NCBI GenBank assembly: GCA_050257395.1
Contig: JBLMWU010000119.1
Location: forward strand, 1 to 42,938
Direction: 5' to 3'
Length of the DNA stretch: 42,938 nucleotides
Source: JAIRTY01 sp050257395
GTDB taxonomy: Bacteria > Actinomycetota > Actinomycetes > Streptosporangiales > Streptosporangiaceae
The first letter of the stretch is position 1, and every line of letters starts with the position of its first letter. The translations under genes and the position numbers were made by a program. Shown piece by piece: positions 34,361 to 41,777 of this stretch. Under the pieces are notes generated by a model. That model was not told the origin of the DNA. It was given only the letters and a program-made list of their open reading frames with translations, and did no database searches.

Positions 34361-35115
34361 CGTGCACCCCCGTGACGTATCCGGTCAGCGTCCAGGCGCC
34401 GCCCGAAAGCGAACCGGTACCAGCGCAGATAGGCGGGCAGCCAGCGGATGACCCGGAAGTTGGACACCCCGGCCTGGCGGTCCAGCCAGATGGTCGGGAT
34501 CTCGGCGACCGGGCGGCCCAGCCGCCGGGCCTTGGCGGTGAGCTCGATCCCGATCTCGAAGCCGGCCCGCGAGTCGATCCCCACCGACCGCACGAACTCG
34601 GTGGAGTAGGCCTTGAACGAGTTCGTGGCGTCCCGGGTGCCGACCCGGGCCAGCAGGTGCAGCGACTTGCCGGCCAGCCGGGACAGCAGGCCTTTCAGCA
34701 GCGGCCCGCCGACCTGCTGCCCGCCCGGCATGTAGCGGGAGGCGGCCGCGACCGCCACCCCCCGCTCGACCAGCCGGGCCAGGTCGTCGATCTGCCGTGT
34801 GTCGTCGCACCCGTCGGCCATGGTCACCACGGCCACCGGCGCGACGGCCGCGCCGATGCCGTAGCGGATGGCGTTCGCGGGCCCCCGCCCGTACGTGTTC
34901 ACCAGGCACGACAGCCGGGTCTCCCGCTTGGCGTACTCGTTGACCACCGGCGCGGTCGGGTCGTCGGGGCTGTCCACCACGACCAGCACCTCACACGGCA
35001 GCCGCACCGACTCCAGCAGCCGGTCCAGCACCCCGATGATGTCCTCGCCCTCCGCGTACGCGGGGATGACGACCGAGACCCGCGGGGCGGGCGGGGAAGC
35101 TGGCGGCACGGTCAC
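34357..35115 (-). CDS. Family 2 glycosyltransferase
   Basis: This 252-residue enzyme opens with the GT-A marker VSVVIPAYAEGEDIIGVLDRLLESV. The nucleotide-binding DxD-like site is VTMADGCDDTRQID and the acceptor region has SNFRVIRWLPAYLRWYRFAFGRR. The lack of terminal membrane helices and the GFEIGIELTAKARRLGRPVAEIP segment resemble polyprenyl-phosphate glycosyltransferases of the DPM1/ArnC group. The GTG at 35115 overlaps the dehydrogenase stop (GTGA), with AAGGGGG upstream. It transfers a nucleotide-activated sugar made by the neighbouring genes, probably to a lipid carrier (inference). Confidence 0.9.
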   Translation of the reverse strand: MTVPPASPPAPRVSVVIPAYAEGEDIIGVLDRLLESVRLPCEVLVVVDSPDDPTAPVVNEYAKRETRLSCLVNTYGRGPANAIRYGIGAAVAPVAVVTMADGCDDTRQIDDLARLVERGVAVAAASRYMPGGQQVGGPLLKGLLSRLAGKSLHLLARVGTRDATNSFKAYSTEFVRSVGIDSRAGFEIGIELTAKARRLGRPVAEIPTIWLDRQAGVSNFRVIRWLPAYLRWYRFAFGRRLDADRIRHGGAR

Positions 35116-36305
35116 ACCAGGACCCCCTTGCCCAGGATGTTCCAGATGTCGGCGGCCGGGACGCCGGCCTCCAGGCCCCGGTACTCCGGGTGTGGGGCGC
35201 CCACGATCAGCAGGTCGGCGCGGGCCAGCACCTCCGGCAGCGGGCGCAGGTCCGGGTCGGCGGTCACCCGCGGGTCGGTGCACAGCACCGCGGCGGCCTT
35301 GACCGCGAGGATCCGCTTGAGCTTGTAGGACAGGCTGGCCCGGATGTCGTCGGTGCCGCCCTTGAACGCCATGCCGAGGATCCCCACGGTCATCGTGCGC
35401 AGGTCGAACCGCTGCTCCAGCCGGTGCACCAGGTACAGCGGCAGCCCCTCATTGATGATCATCGCGGTGTGGCCCAGCGCGAAGTTGTTGTTGTTGTAGG
35501 CCGCGAGCTGCATGGTGTCCTTGAACAGGCACGGCCCGGCGGTGAACCCGGCCGAAGGCAGGCCGGCCGCGCGCGGGTAGCCGTCGGCGAGGCCGAGCCG
35601 GATCCGCTCGAAGTCCAGGCCCCGGTCGTTGGCCATCATGTACAGCTGGTTGGCGGTGGCGAACTTGATGTAGCGCCACACGTTGGTGAAGAGCTTGGCC
35701 AGTTCCGCCTCTTCCGGCGTCATCAGGACGATCCTGGGCGTCAGCCGGCGGAACAGGGCGCTGGCGCGCTCGCTGCCCGCGCCGGTCCGGCTGGAGACGA
35801 TCTGCGGCAGCTCGTAGATCTCCGTCATGGCCCTGGCCTCGGCGATCCGCTCCGGGCAGAAGGCCACGTCCAGGTCGAGCCCGAGGCCGCGGATCATCTT
35901 CTCGACCAGCGCGGTGGAGCCCGGGTACACGGTGCTGCGCAGGATCAGCAGCTGGCCGTCGGACAGGTGGCGCTGGCAGCCGGCCAGGGCCCGGGTGATG
36001 GCGCCCTGGTCGGGATTCAGGTGGCTGTCGACGGGCGTGCCGATGACCACGATCACGTGCTCGGCCCGGCCGACGATGGCCGGATCGGTGGTGGCGGCCA
36101 GCCGGTCCCCGGCGATCGCGCGCTTGAGCGCCGGGCCGGCCCCGGGTTCCGCGAACGGCATCTCGGCCGCGTTGACCGCGCTGACCGAGTCCCCGTCCAG
36201 GTCGTAGATGCCAACGGTCAGGCCGCGCTCGGCAAAGGCGATCGCCAGCGGCAGGCCGACGTGACCGCAGCCGCCGATCACCGCCACGTCCAGGCTGAAG
36301 GGCAA
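35112..36305 (-). CDS. UDP-sugar dehydrogenase (WecC/UDP-glucose 6-dehydrogenase family)
   Basis: The protein has 397 residues. An N-terminal Rossmann fold (DVAVIGGCGHVGLPLAIAFAERGLTV) is followed by the middle domain with LRSTVYPGSTALVEKMI, AELAKLFTNVWRYIKFATANQ and SAGFTAGPCLFKDTMQLAA. The latter holds the Cys of the catalytic G-x-C-x-x-K-D pattern (GPCLFKD). The UDP-binding domain ends with ILGMAFKGGTDDIRASLSYKLKRIL. It oxidises the C6 hydroxyl of an activated hexose in two steps. The TTG at 36305 has GGAGG seven bases upstream and I prefer it to the in-frame GTG at 36335, which lacks a ribosome site. First gene of the sugar cassette. Confidence 0.93.
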   Translation of the reverse strand: MPFSLDVAVIGGCGHVGLPLAIAFAERGLTVGIYDLDGDSVSAVNAAEMPFAEPGAGPALKRAIAGDRLAATTDPAIVGRAEHVIVVIGTPVDSHLNPDQGAITRALAGCQRHLSDGQLLILRSTVYPGSTALVEKMIRGLGLDLDVAFCPERIAEARAMTEIYELPQIVSSRTGAGSERASALFRRLTPRIVLMTPEEAELAKLFTNVWRYIKFATANQLYMMANDRGLDFERIRLGLADGYPRAAGLPSAGFTAGPCLFKDTMQLAAYNNNNFALGHTAMIINEGLPLYLVHRLEQRFDLRTMTVGILGMAFKGGTDDIRASLSYKLKRILAVKAAAVLCTDPRVTADPDLRPLPEVLARADLLIVGAPHPEYRGLEAGVPAADIWNILGKGVLV

Positions 36306-36354
36306 CAGCCGACCTCCGCATGCTGGGACGGACACAGAGCGGAGCGATCCTACC

Positions 36355-36380
36355 AGCGCTGACAGCGCTATGTCATCATA
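36355..36380 (-). promoter_or_regulatory. Promoter of the sugar cassette with a palindrome at the start site
   Basis: A -10-like TATGAT on the minus strand (36375-36380) is followed by the palindrome AGCGCTGACAGCGCT (36355-36369), which would sit at the predicted transcription start. A -35 box is not convincing. The palindrome is a candidate operator for an unidentified regulator. Confidence 0.5.
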
Positions 36381-36422
36381 CGGTTGCTCTCCGTGTCCGG
36401 CAGCCGGGCGGCCGGGGCCCGG

Positions 36423-37781
36423 TCACATGCCGGCGATCAGCTTCTCCACCCGCTCGTCCACCGCCCGGAACGGGTCCTTGCACAGGACGGTGCGCTGGGC
36501 CTGATCGTTCAGCTTGAGGTGGACCCAGTCCACCGTGAAGTCGCGCCGGCGCTCCTGGGCCCGCCGGATGAACTCGCCGCGCAGCCGCGCCCGGGTGGTC
36601 TGCGGCGGTACCGACTTGGCCTCGAAGATGTCGAGGTCCCGGGCCACCCGCTCCACCGAGCCCCGCTTCTGCAGCAGGTAGTACAGGCCGCGGCCGCGGT
36701 GCACGTCGTGGTAGGCGAGGTCGAGCTGGGCCACCCGTGGCGAGGAGAGCTGCAGGTCGTGCTTGGCCCGGTAGCGCTCGATCAGCTGGAATTTGGTCAC
36801 CCAGTCGATCTCGCGGGCGACCAGGTCCAGGTTGCCGGTCTCGACCGCGGTCAGCGCCCGCTCCCACAGGTCGAGGACGCGGCGGGTGGTCGCGTCAGAG
36901 CCGCGCCGCTCGGTGAACTCCTGCGCCTTGGTCAGGTACTCCCGCTGGATGTCCAGCGCGCTCGCCTCGCGGCCGTTCGCGAGCCGCACCTTGCGCTGGC
37001 CGGTCATGTCGTGGCTGACGTCCCGGATCGCCCGGATGGGGTTCTCCAGGGTGAGGTCCCGCATGACCGTGCCGGCCTCCACCATCCGCAGCACCAGGTC
37101 GGTCGCGCCGACCTTGAGCAGCATGGTGGTCTCGCTCATGTTGGAGTCGCCGACGATCACGTGCAGGCGGCGGAACCGCTCGGCGTCCGCGTGCGGCTCG
37201 TCGCGGGTGTTGATGATGGGGCGGGACCGGGTGGTCGCCGAGGACACGCCCTCCCAGATGTGCTCGGCCCGCTGGCTGACGCAGTAGACCGCGCCCCGGG
37301 GGGTCTGCAGCACCTTGCCCGCCCCGCAGATGATCTGGCGGGTGACCAGGAACGGGATCAGGATGTCGGCCAGGCGGCCGAATTCCCCGTGCCGGCCGAC
37401 CAGGTAGTTCTCGTGGCAGCCGTAGGAGTTGCCCGCCGAGTCGGTGTTGTTCTTGAACAGGTAGATGTCCCCGGCGATACCCTCCTCGCGCAGCCGCCGG
37501 TCGGCGTCCACCAGCAGGCCCTCGAGGATCCGCTCCCCCGCCTTGTCGTGCACCACGAGGTCGGTGATGCTGTCGCACTCCGGCGTCGCATACTCGGGGT
37601 GGCTGCCGACGTCCAGGTAGAGCCGGGCGCCGTTGCGCAGGAACACGTTGCTGCTGCGGCCCCAGGAGACCACGCGGCGGAACAGGTAGCGGGCCACCTC
37701 ATCCGGGGAGAGCCGCCTGCTGCCCCGGAACGTGCAGGTAACGCCGTACTCGTTTTCGAGCCCGAAGATACGTCTGTCCAT
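36423..37781 (-). CDS. pafA: Pup-protein ligase PafA
   Basis: PafA attaches the C-terminal Glu of Pup to lysines of target proteins, using ATP. This protein has 452 residues, the family length. The N-terminus MDRRIFGLENEYGVTCTF carries Glu9 and the ENEYG motif; the conserved Asp57 is in ARLYLDVGSHPEY. Also present are YLFKNNTDSAGNSYGCHENYLV, IINTRDEPHADAERFRRLHVIVGDSNMSE and the C-terminal DFTVDWVHLKLNDQAQRTVL. The ATG at 37781 is the family start; the open frame to 39122 is antisense to the aldehyde dehydrogenase. TATGGT lies eight bases upstream, so the mRNA is nearly leaderless. Confidence 0.98.
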   Translation of the reverse strand: MDRRIFGLENEYGVTCTFRGSRRLSPDEVARYLFRRVVSWGRSSNVFLRNGARLYLDVGSHPEYATPECDSITDLVVHDKAGERILEGLLVDADRRLREEGIAGDIYLFKNNTDSAGNSYGCHENYLVGRHGEFGRLADILIPFLVTRQIICGAGKVLQTPRGAVYCVSQRAEHIWEGVSSATTRSRPIINTRDEPHADAERFRRLHVIVGDSNMSETTMLLKVGATDLVLRMVEAGTVMRDLTLENPIRAIRDVSHDMTGQRKVRLANGREASALDIQREYLTKAQEFTERRGSDATTRRVLDLWERALTAVETGNLDLVAREIDWVTKFQLIERYRAKHDLQLSSPRVAQLDLAYHDVHRGRGLYYLLQKRGSVERVARDLDIFEAKSVPPQTTRARLRGEFIRRAQERRRDFTVDWVHLKLNDQAQRTVLCKDPFRAVDERVEKLIAGM

Positions 37782-37789
37782 TTCCCCCG

Positions 37790-37795
37790 ACCATA
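37790..37795 (-). promoter_or_regulatory. -10 box upstream of pafA
   Basis: TATGGT on the minus strand is followed by eight bases and the pafA ATG. It is consistent with a very short or absent leader. The aldehyde dehydrogenase stop is about 70 bp upstream, so pafA probably has its own promoter. Confidence 0.45.
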
Positions 37796-37867
37796 CGCGA
37801 CCCGCACCTGTTGCCGCGCGCGCCGGGCCGGCCTGCCTTGGCGCCCCGGCCGGCCCGGCGGACGTGC

Positions 37868-39322
37868 TTACCAGTCCACCGCCACGTACTTGGTCTCGGT
37901 GAACTCCAGCAGGCCGTCGTGGCCGCCCTCGCGGCCCAGCCCGGACTGCTTCACCCCGCCGAACGGGGCGGCCGGGTCGGACACGATGCCGCGGTTGATA
38001 CCGACCATGCCCGTGTCCAGGGCCTCGGACACCCGCAGCGCCCGGCGCAGGTCGCCGGTGTAGAGGTAGGAGACCAGGCCGTACTCGGTGTCGTTGGCCC
38101 ACCGGATGGCGTCGGCCTCGTCGGAGAACTTCACCACCGGCGCCACCGGGCCGAAGATCTCGGTGCCGAGAATGCCCGCGTCCGGTGCCACGTTCCCCAG
38201 CACGGTGGGCAGGTAGAAGTACCCGCGCCGGTCCGGCGCCCGGCCGCCGGTGACCACCTCGGCCCGGGTCCCCTCCACCAGGCTGGCGACCTTGGACCGG
38301 GTGTCCTCGTTCACCAGCGGGCCGAGATCGGTGCCGTCGTCCAGGCCGGGGCCGATGGCGAGCTTGCCCAGCCGCTCGGCGAACCGGGCGGTGAACTCGT
38401 CCGCCACCTTCTCGTGCACGTAGAACCGGTTGGCCGCGGTGCACGCCTCGCCGCCGTTGCGCATCTTGGCGACGAACGCGCCCTCGATGGCGGCGTCCAG
38501 GTCGGCGTCCTCGAAGATCAGGAACGGGGCGTTGCCGCCGAGCTCCATCGAGCAGTTCGTGATCGTCTCCGACGCGGTGCGCAGCAGCACCCGGCCGACC
38601 TCGGTGGAACCGGTGAACGAGAGCTTGCGCACCCGCGGGTCGGCCAGCATGGCCGAGACCGCCGGGCCCGCGTGCTGGGTGCAGACCACGTTGACCACGC
38701 CGTCCGGGCAGCCCGCCTCGCGCAGGATCTCCGCCACCGCCAGCGCGCACAGCGGGGTCTCCTTGGCCGGCTTGAGCACCACGGTGCACCCGGCCGCCAG
38801 CGCGGGGCCGATCTTGCGGGTGGCCATGGCGGCCGGGAAGTTCCAGGGCGTGACCAGGACGCTGACCCCGACCGGCTGGCGCAGCACCATGATCCGGTTG
38901 GCGCCGGACGGCGCGGTCATGATCCCGCCGTCGATCCGGACCGCCTCCTCGGCGTACCAGCGGAAGAACTCGGCGGCGTAGGTGACCTCGCCGCGGGCGT
39001 CCCGCAGCGCCTTGCCGTTCTCCAGCACCATCAGCCGGGCGATGGCCTCGGACCGCTCGATCATCAGCGCCCAGGCGCGGCGCAGGATCTCGGCCCGCTC
39101 CCGGGGCGGCGTGGCCGCCCACCGCGGCGCGGCGTCATGCGCGGCGGCCACGGCGGCCAGCGCGTCCTCGGGCGTGCCGTTGGCCACCTCGGCGATGGCG
39201 TCTTCGGTGGCGGGGTCTATGACGGGGATGGTGCCGGCCCGGCCGGTCGTCCACTCCCCGCCGATCAGCAGCCCGGTCGGCACCTCGATGCCCGTACGGG
39301 CCGCCAGGTCGGTAGCGCTCAC
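37868..39322 (-). CDS. NAD(P)-dependent succinate-semialdehyde dehydrogenase-like aldehyde dehydrogenase
   Basis: The protein has 484 residues. Cofactor and active-site marks are visible: VLVTPWNFPAAMATRKIGPALAAGC, the FTGSTEVGRVLL loop, MELGGNAPFLIFEDADL with the catalytic Glu, and GGEACTAANRFYVH with the catalytic Cys. FGGVKQSGLGREGGHDGL is the typical end of GabD-type enzymes, which oxidise succinate semialdehyde to succinate in GABA catabolism. GabD assignments are not specific, so other aldehydes are possible. The GTG at 39322 has GGAGG upstream and overlaps the stop of a small upstream ORF (GTGA). The gene separates pafA from prcA; no metabolic link is evident. Confidence 0.93.
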   Translation of the reverse strand: MSATDLAARTGIEVPTGLLIGGEWTTGRAGTIPVIDPATEDAIAEVANGTPEDALAAVAAAHDAAPRWAATPPRERAEILRRAWALMIERSEAIARLMVLENGKALRDARGEVTYAAEFFRWYAEEAVRIDGGIMTAPSGANRIMVLRQPVGVSVLVTPWNFPAAMATRKIGPALAAGCTVVLKPAKETPLCALAVAEILREAGCPDGVVNVVCTQHAGPAVSAMLADPRVRKLSFTGSTEVGRVLLRTASETITNCSMELGGNAPFLIFEDADLDAAIEGAFVAKMRNGGEACTAANRFYVHEKVADEFTARFAERLGKLAIGPGLDDGTDLGPLVNEDTRSKVASLVEGTRAEVVTGGRAPDRRGYFYLPTVLGNVAPDAGILGTEIFGPVAPVVKFSDEADAIRWANDTEYGLVSYLYTGDLRRALRVSEALDTGMVGINRGIVSDPAAPFGGVKQSGLGREGGHDGLLEFTETKYVAVDW

Positions 39323-39474
39323 TCGTCCTCCAGGTACTTCCGCACGGTCTCGGTGATCCGCGCGTCCGATGCCAGCACGTGGTCCTGCGGCGCCGTCAGC
39401 GGCGGCAAGCGGGCCGCGCGGGGGTGGTGATCCGCACCGCCAGCGCTCGCGCCGAGGGGGACCAGGCTGCGCAC
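39319..39474 (-). CDS. Possible 51-residue ORF coupled to the aldehyde dehydrogenase
   Basis: A GTG at 39474 opens a 51-residue frame that ends RITETVRKYLEDE, with its TGA overlapping the dehydrogenase GTG (GTGA). It is preceded by TAATGT and seven bases, the leaderless pattern seen at several other genes here. The dehydrogenase ribosome site GGAGG lies within its last codons. I do not recognise the peptide. Its first half is Pro/Ala/Arg-rich and its end is charged and helical. It may be a real small protein, a leader controlling the dehydrogenase, or chance. Confidence 0.35.
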   Translation of the reverse strand: MRSLVPLGASAGGADHHPRAARLPPLTAPQDHVLASDARITETVRKYLEDE

Positions 39475-39481
39475 ATTGACG

Positions 39482-39487
39482 ACATTA
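39482..39487 (-). promoter_or_regulatory. -10-like TAATGT ahead of the small ORF
   Basis: TAATGT on the minus strand stands seven bases from the GTG at 39474. The surrounding sequence is clearly more AT-rich than its neighbours. It probably drives the small ORF and the aldehyde dehydrogenase. Confidence 0.4.
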
Positions 39488-39525
39488 CAGCGAATGCCAT
39501 GGTCAGCCGCTAGCCGGCCCGCTGC

Positions 39526-39549
39526 CCCCGGGCCCGCGGGGGCCCGGGG
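39526..39549 (-). terminator. Hairpin terminator after prcA
   Basis: CCCCGGGCCC (39526-39535) pairs perfectly with GGGCCCGGGG (39540-39549) across a 4-base loop. It lies 18 bp past the prcA stop and would end the dop-pup-prcB-prcA transcript. Confidence 0.7.
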
Positions 39550-39567
39550 CGGTCGCGCCCGGGCGGC

Positions 39568-40380
39568 CTAGCCCTCGCCGGCGGCGCCGTCGCTCGCGGC
39601 ACCGCCGTTCGCGCCGCCGTCATCCCCGCTGCCGTCGCCGGCGGCGCCGCCGTCCTGCCCGCCGCCGGAACCGCCGGTCTTGCCTTCCGCGAGCAGCTCG
39701 TCCAGCCGCGCGCCGCCCAGCCGCCGGAACGAGCGGTGCGCGCGGCCGCGGGCCAGGATCCCGACCTCCAGCTCCGCGGCGGTCACCTCGTCGCCGTTAC
39801 TGGATCCCGACGGCGCGCCGGACAGGGCCGCCACCGCCACGTTCAGCGCCCCCGCCAGGCTCAGCCCGTCGGCGTAGCGCTCCTTGAGCGCGGTGGTCAC
39901 CTGGTCTGCCTGGCCGCCCATGGCCACATACCCGTGCTCGTCCTGGACCGAGCCGTCGAAGAAGATCCGGTAGATCTGGTCGGTCTCCGGGGAGTCCCCC
40001 ACCTCGGCCACCACGATCTCCACCTCGAACGGCTTGTTGCTCTCGGTGAAAATCGTGCCGAGGACCTGCGCGTACCAGTTGGCCAGGCCGCGCGCGGTGA
40101 CGTCGTTGCGGTCGTACTGGTAGCCGCGCATGTCGGCGTAGCGCACGCCCGCGACGCGCAGGTTCTCGAACTCGTTGTACCGGCCCACCGCGGCGAAGGC
40201 GATCCGGTCGTAGATTTCGCTGATCTTGTGCAGGGCCCGGGAGGGGTTGGGGGCGACGAACAGGATGCCCTCGTCGTACTGGATCACGACACCGCTGCGG
40301 CCGCGCGCGATGCCCTTGCGGGCGTAGTCGGCCTTGTCCTTCATCGCCTGTTCAGGCGACACGTAGAACGGCATGGTCAC
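39568..40380 (-). CDS. prcA: 20S proteasome alpha subunit PrcA
   Basis: PrcA forms the outer rings of the core and the gate for substrates. This protein has 270 residues. The N-terminus MTMPFYVSPEQAMKDKADYARKGIARGRSGVV is the family opening with the gating segment, and IQYDEGILFVAPNPSRALHKI and VGRYNEFENLRVAGVRYADMRGY confirm it. The last 40 or so residues are an almost pure Gly/Ala/Asp/Ser tail. The GTG at 40380 is preceded by AAGGGA; an in-frame ATG two codons later is possible. It lies 43 bp after prcB. The alpha ring has no protease active site. Confidence 0.97.
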   Translation of the reverse strand: MTMPFYVSPEQAMKDKADYARKGIARGRSGVVIQYDEGILFVAPNPSRALHKISEIYDRIAFAAVGRYNEFENLRVAGVRYADMRGYQYDRNDVTARGLANWYAQVLGTIFTESNKPFEVEIVVAEVGDSPETDQIYRIFFDGSVQDEHGYVAMGGQADQVTTALKERYADGLSLAGALNVAVAALSGAPSGSSNGDEVTAAELEVGILARGRAHRSFRRLGGARLDELLAEGKTGGSGGGQDGGAAGDGSGDDGGANGGAASDGAAGEG

Positions 40381-40423
40381 CGCTGACGTTTCCCTTCTGG
40401 CCGGGCGCCGGAGTGAATGTGAG

Positions 40424-41326
40424 CTAGCTGCCTTCGCCGGCGTGCAGCGGCGCGACCGGGCCGCCGGGTGACGTCATCCGCTCGCCGACGACAGCCTCCG
40501 CGTACCCGCCGGCCTCGTCATCGGTGAGCCGCCGGAAGCCGTCCGCGTCGACGACGGCCACCACCGGGAAGATCCGCCGCGTCAGGTCCGGGCCGCCGGT
40601 GGCGGAGTCGTCGTCGGCCGCGTCGTACAGCGCGTTCATGCACGCGGTGACCGCGTCGGCCTCGCCCATGCCGTCGCGGTAGAGCTTCTTGAGCGACCCG
40701 CGGGCGAACACCGACCCCGACCCGATCGAGTGGTACCGGCGTTCCTCGTACCGCCCGCCGGCCACGTCGTAGCTGAAGATCCGGCCCTCGCCGGCGTCCT
40801 CGTCGTACCCGGCGAACAGCGGCACGACCACCAGGCCCTGCATGGCCCCGGCCAGGTTGCCGCGGACGAAGGCGGCCAGCCGGTTGGCCTTGCCCTCCAG
40901 CGACAGCGCCCGGCCTTCCAGCTTCTCGTAGTGCTCGAGCTCGAGCTGGAACAGGCGGACCAGCTCCAGGCCCAGGCCGGCCACCCCGGCAATGCCGACG
41001 CATGAGAACTCGTCGCTGCGGAACACCTTCTCGATGTCGCGCTGCGCGATCATGTTGCCCGCGGTGGAGCGGCGGTCGCCCGCCATGATCACGCCGCCCG
41101 CGAAGTCCATCGCCACGATCGTCGTACCGTGCGGCAGGTCCGCTCCGCCGCCCTCCGGCAGTGCGGCGCGCGCGCCGGGCAGCAGGCCGGGCGCGGCCGC
41201 GGCGAGGAAGTCCGCGAACGATGACGTCCCGGCGCTCAGGGCGGCCGCCGTGAACCGGCCGCCGAAGTAACCCGAACGGCTGGCGGCGGCGCCGTCCGGG
41301 ACAGAGCCCGCAAAATCAGAGCCCAC
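40424..41326 (-). CDS. prcB: 20S proteasome beta subunit PrcB (protease)
   Basis: PrcB is the proteolytic subunit, made as a precursor. The 300-residue protein has a 67-residue propeptide that ends DLPHG and is cut to expose the catalytic Thr68 (TTIVAMDFAGGVIMAGDRRST). The fold continues with SDEFSCVGIAGVAGLGLELVRLFQLELEHYEKL and SIGSGSVFARGSLKKLY, including the GSGS motif near the active site. The GTG at 41326 has AAGGA upstream, which I prefer to the in-frame ATG at 41398. It follows pup by about 120 bp and precedes prcA. Confidence 0.97.
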   Translation of the reverse strand: MGSDFAGSVPDGAAASRSGYFGGRFTAAALSAGTSSFADFLAAAAPGLLPGARAALPEGGGADLPHGTTIVAMDFAGGVIMAGDRRSTAGNMIAQRDIEKVFRSDEFSCVGIAGVAGLGLELVRLFQLELEHYEKLEGRALSLEGKANRLAAFVRGNLAGAMQGLVVVPLFAGYDEDAGEGRIFSYDVAGGRYEERRYHSIGSGSVFARGSLKKLYRDGMGEADAVTACMNALYDAADDDSATGGPDLTRRIFPVVAVVDADGFRRLTDDEAGGYAEAVVGERMTSPGGPVAPLHAGEGS

Positions 41327-41446
41327 GGAGATCCTTCCGGTTGAGTGAGCGTCGGTTCCCTGTCCCGACCTTACTGCCGGCCAGGCCCCTGCCGGCACGG
41401 CCTCCCGCGCGCCTGTCCCGGGTGGACCGGCGCGGCGCGGGCTACC

Positions 41447-41656
41447 TCACTCGCCGCCCTTCTGGACGTAGGACCGGACGAACTCCTCGGCGTTCTCCTC
41501 CAGCACCTCGTCGATCTCGTCGAGGATCGCGTCGACGTCGTCAGTCAGCTTCTCCTGGCGCTCCTTGACCTCCGCGCTGGTCTCGGGCGCGGTCTCCTCG
41601 GCCTCGTCGCTGCGCTTGGTCGTCTGCCGCTGGCCGCCGGTGTCCTTGGTCGCCAT
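41447..41656 (-). CDS. pup: Prokaryotic ubiquitin-like protein Pup
   Basis: Pup marks proteins for the proteasome. This copy has 69 residues, begins MATKDTGGQRQTTKRSDEAEE and has the coiled segment VDAILDEIDEVLEENAEEFVRSYVQ used to dock on the ATPase. It ends Gly-Gly-Glu, encoded directly, whereas mycobacterial Pup ends in Gln and needs deamidation. PafA can therefore join it to lysines at once. GGGAGGG precedes the ATG. A TACGGT box on the minus strand (41696-41701) is a weak -10 candidate. It lies between dop and prcB, as expected. Confidence 0.97.
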   Translation of the reverse strand: MATKDTGGQRQTTKRSDEAEETAPETSAEVKERQEKLTDDVDAILDEIDEVLEENAEEFVRSYVQKGGE

Positions 41657-41777
41657 GCTGAACCCTCCCGTGGTCGGGGCCTCGTCGCCGCTTCAACCGT
41701 ATCCTCGCCTGACAGCAGGCTGCCCAATCCTCAAAACGGACACGAGTATCGTCTGGCCCGCCTGTGCCGCCGGCGTA

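Noticed and set aside
37782..39122. N-terminal extension of pafA to 899 residues
   Set aside because: The extension is antisense-frame sequence over the aldehyde dehydrogenase. PafA begins at the MDRRIFGLENEYG start.
39399..39475. Alternative short peptide starting at the ATG at 39475 (MCAAWSPSARALAV...)
   Set aside because: It would end after 26 residues without coupling to the dehydrogenase, and the ATG is only five bases from the TAATGT box. The GTG frame fits better.
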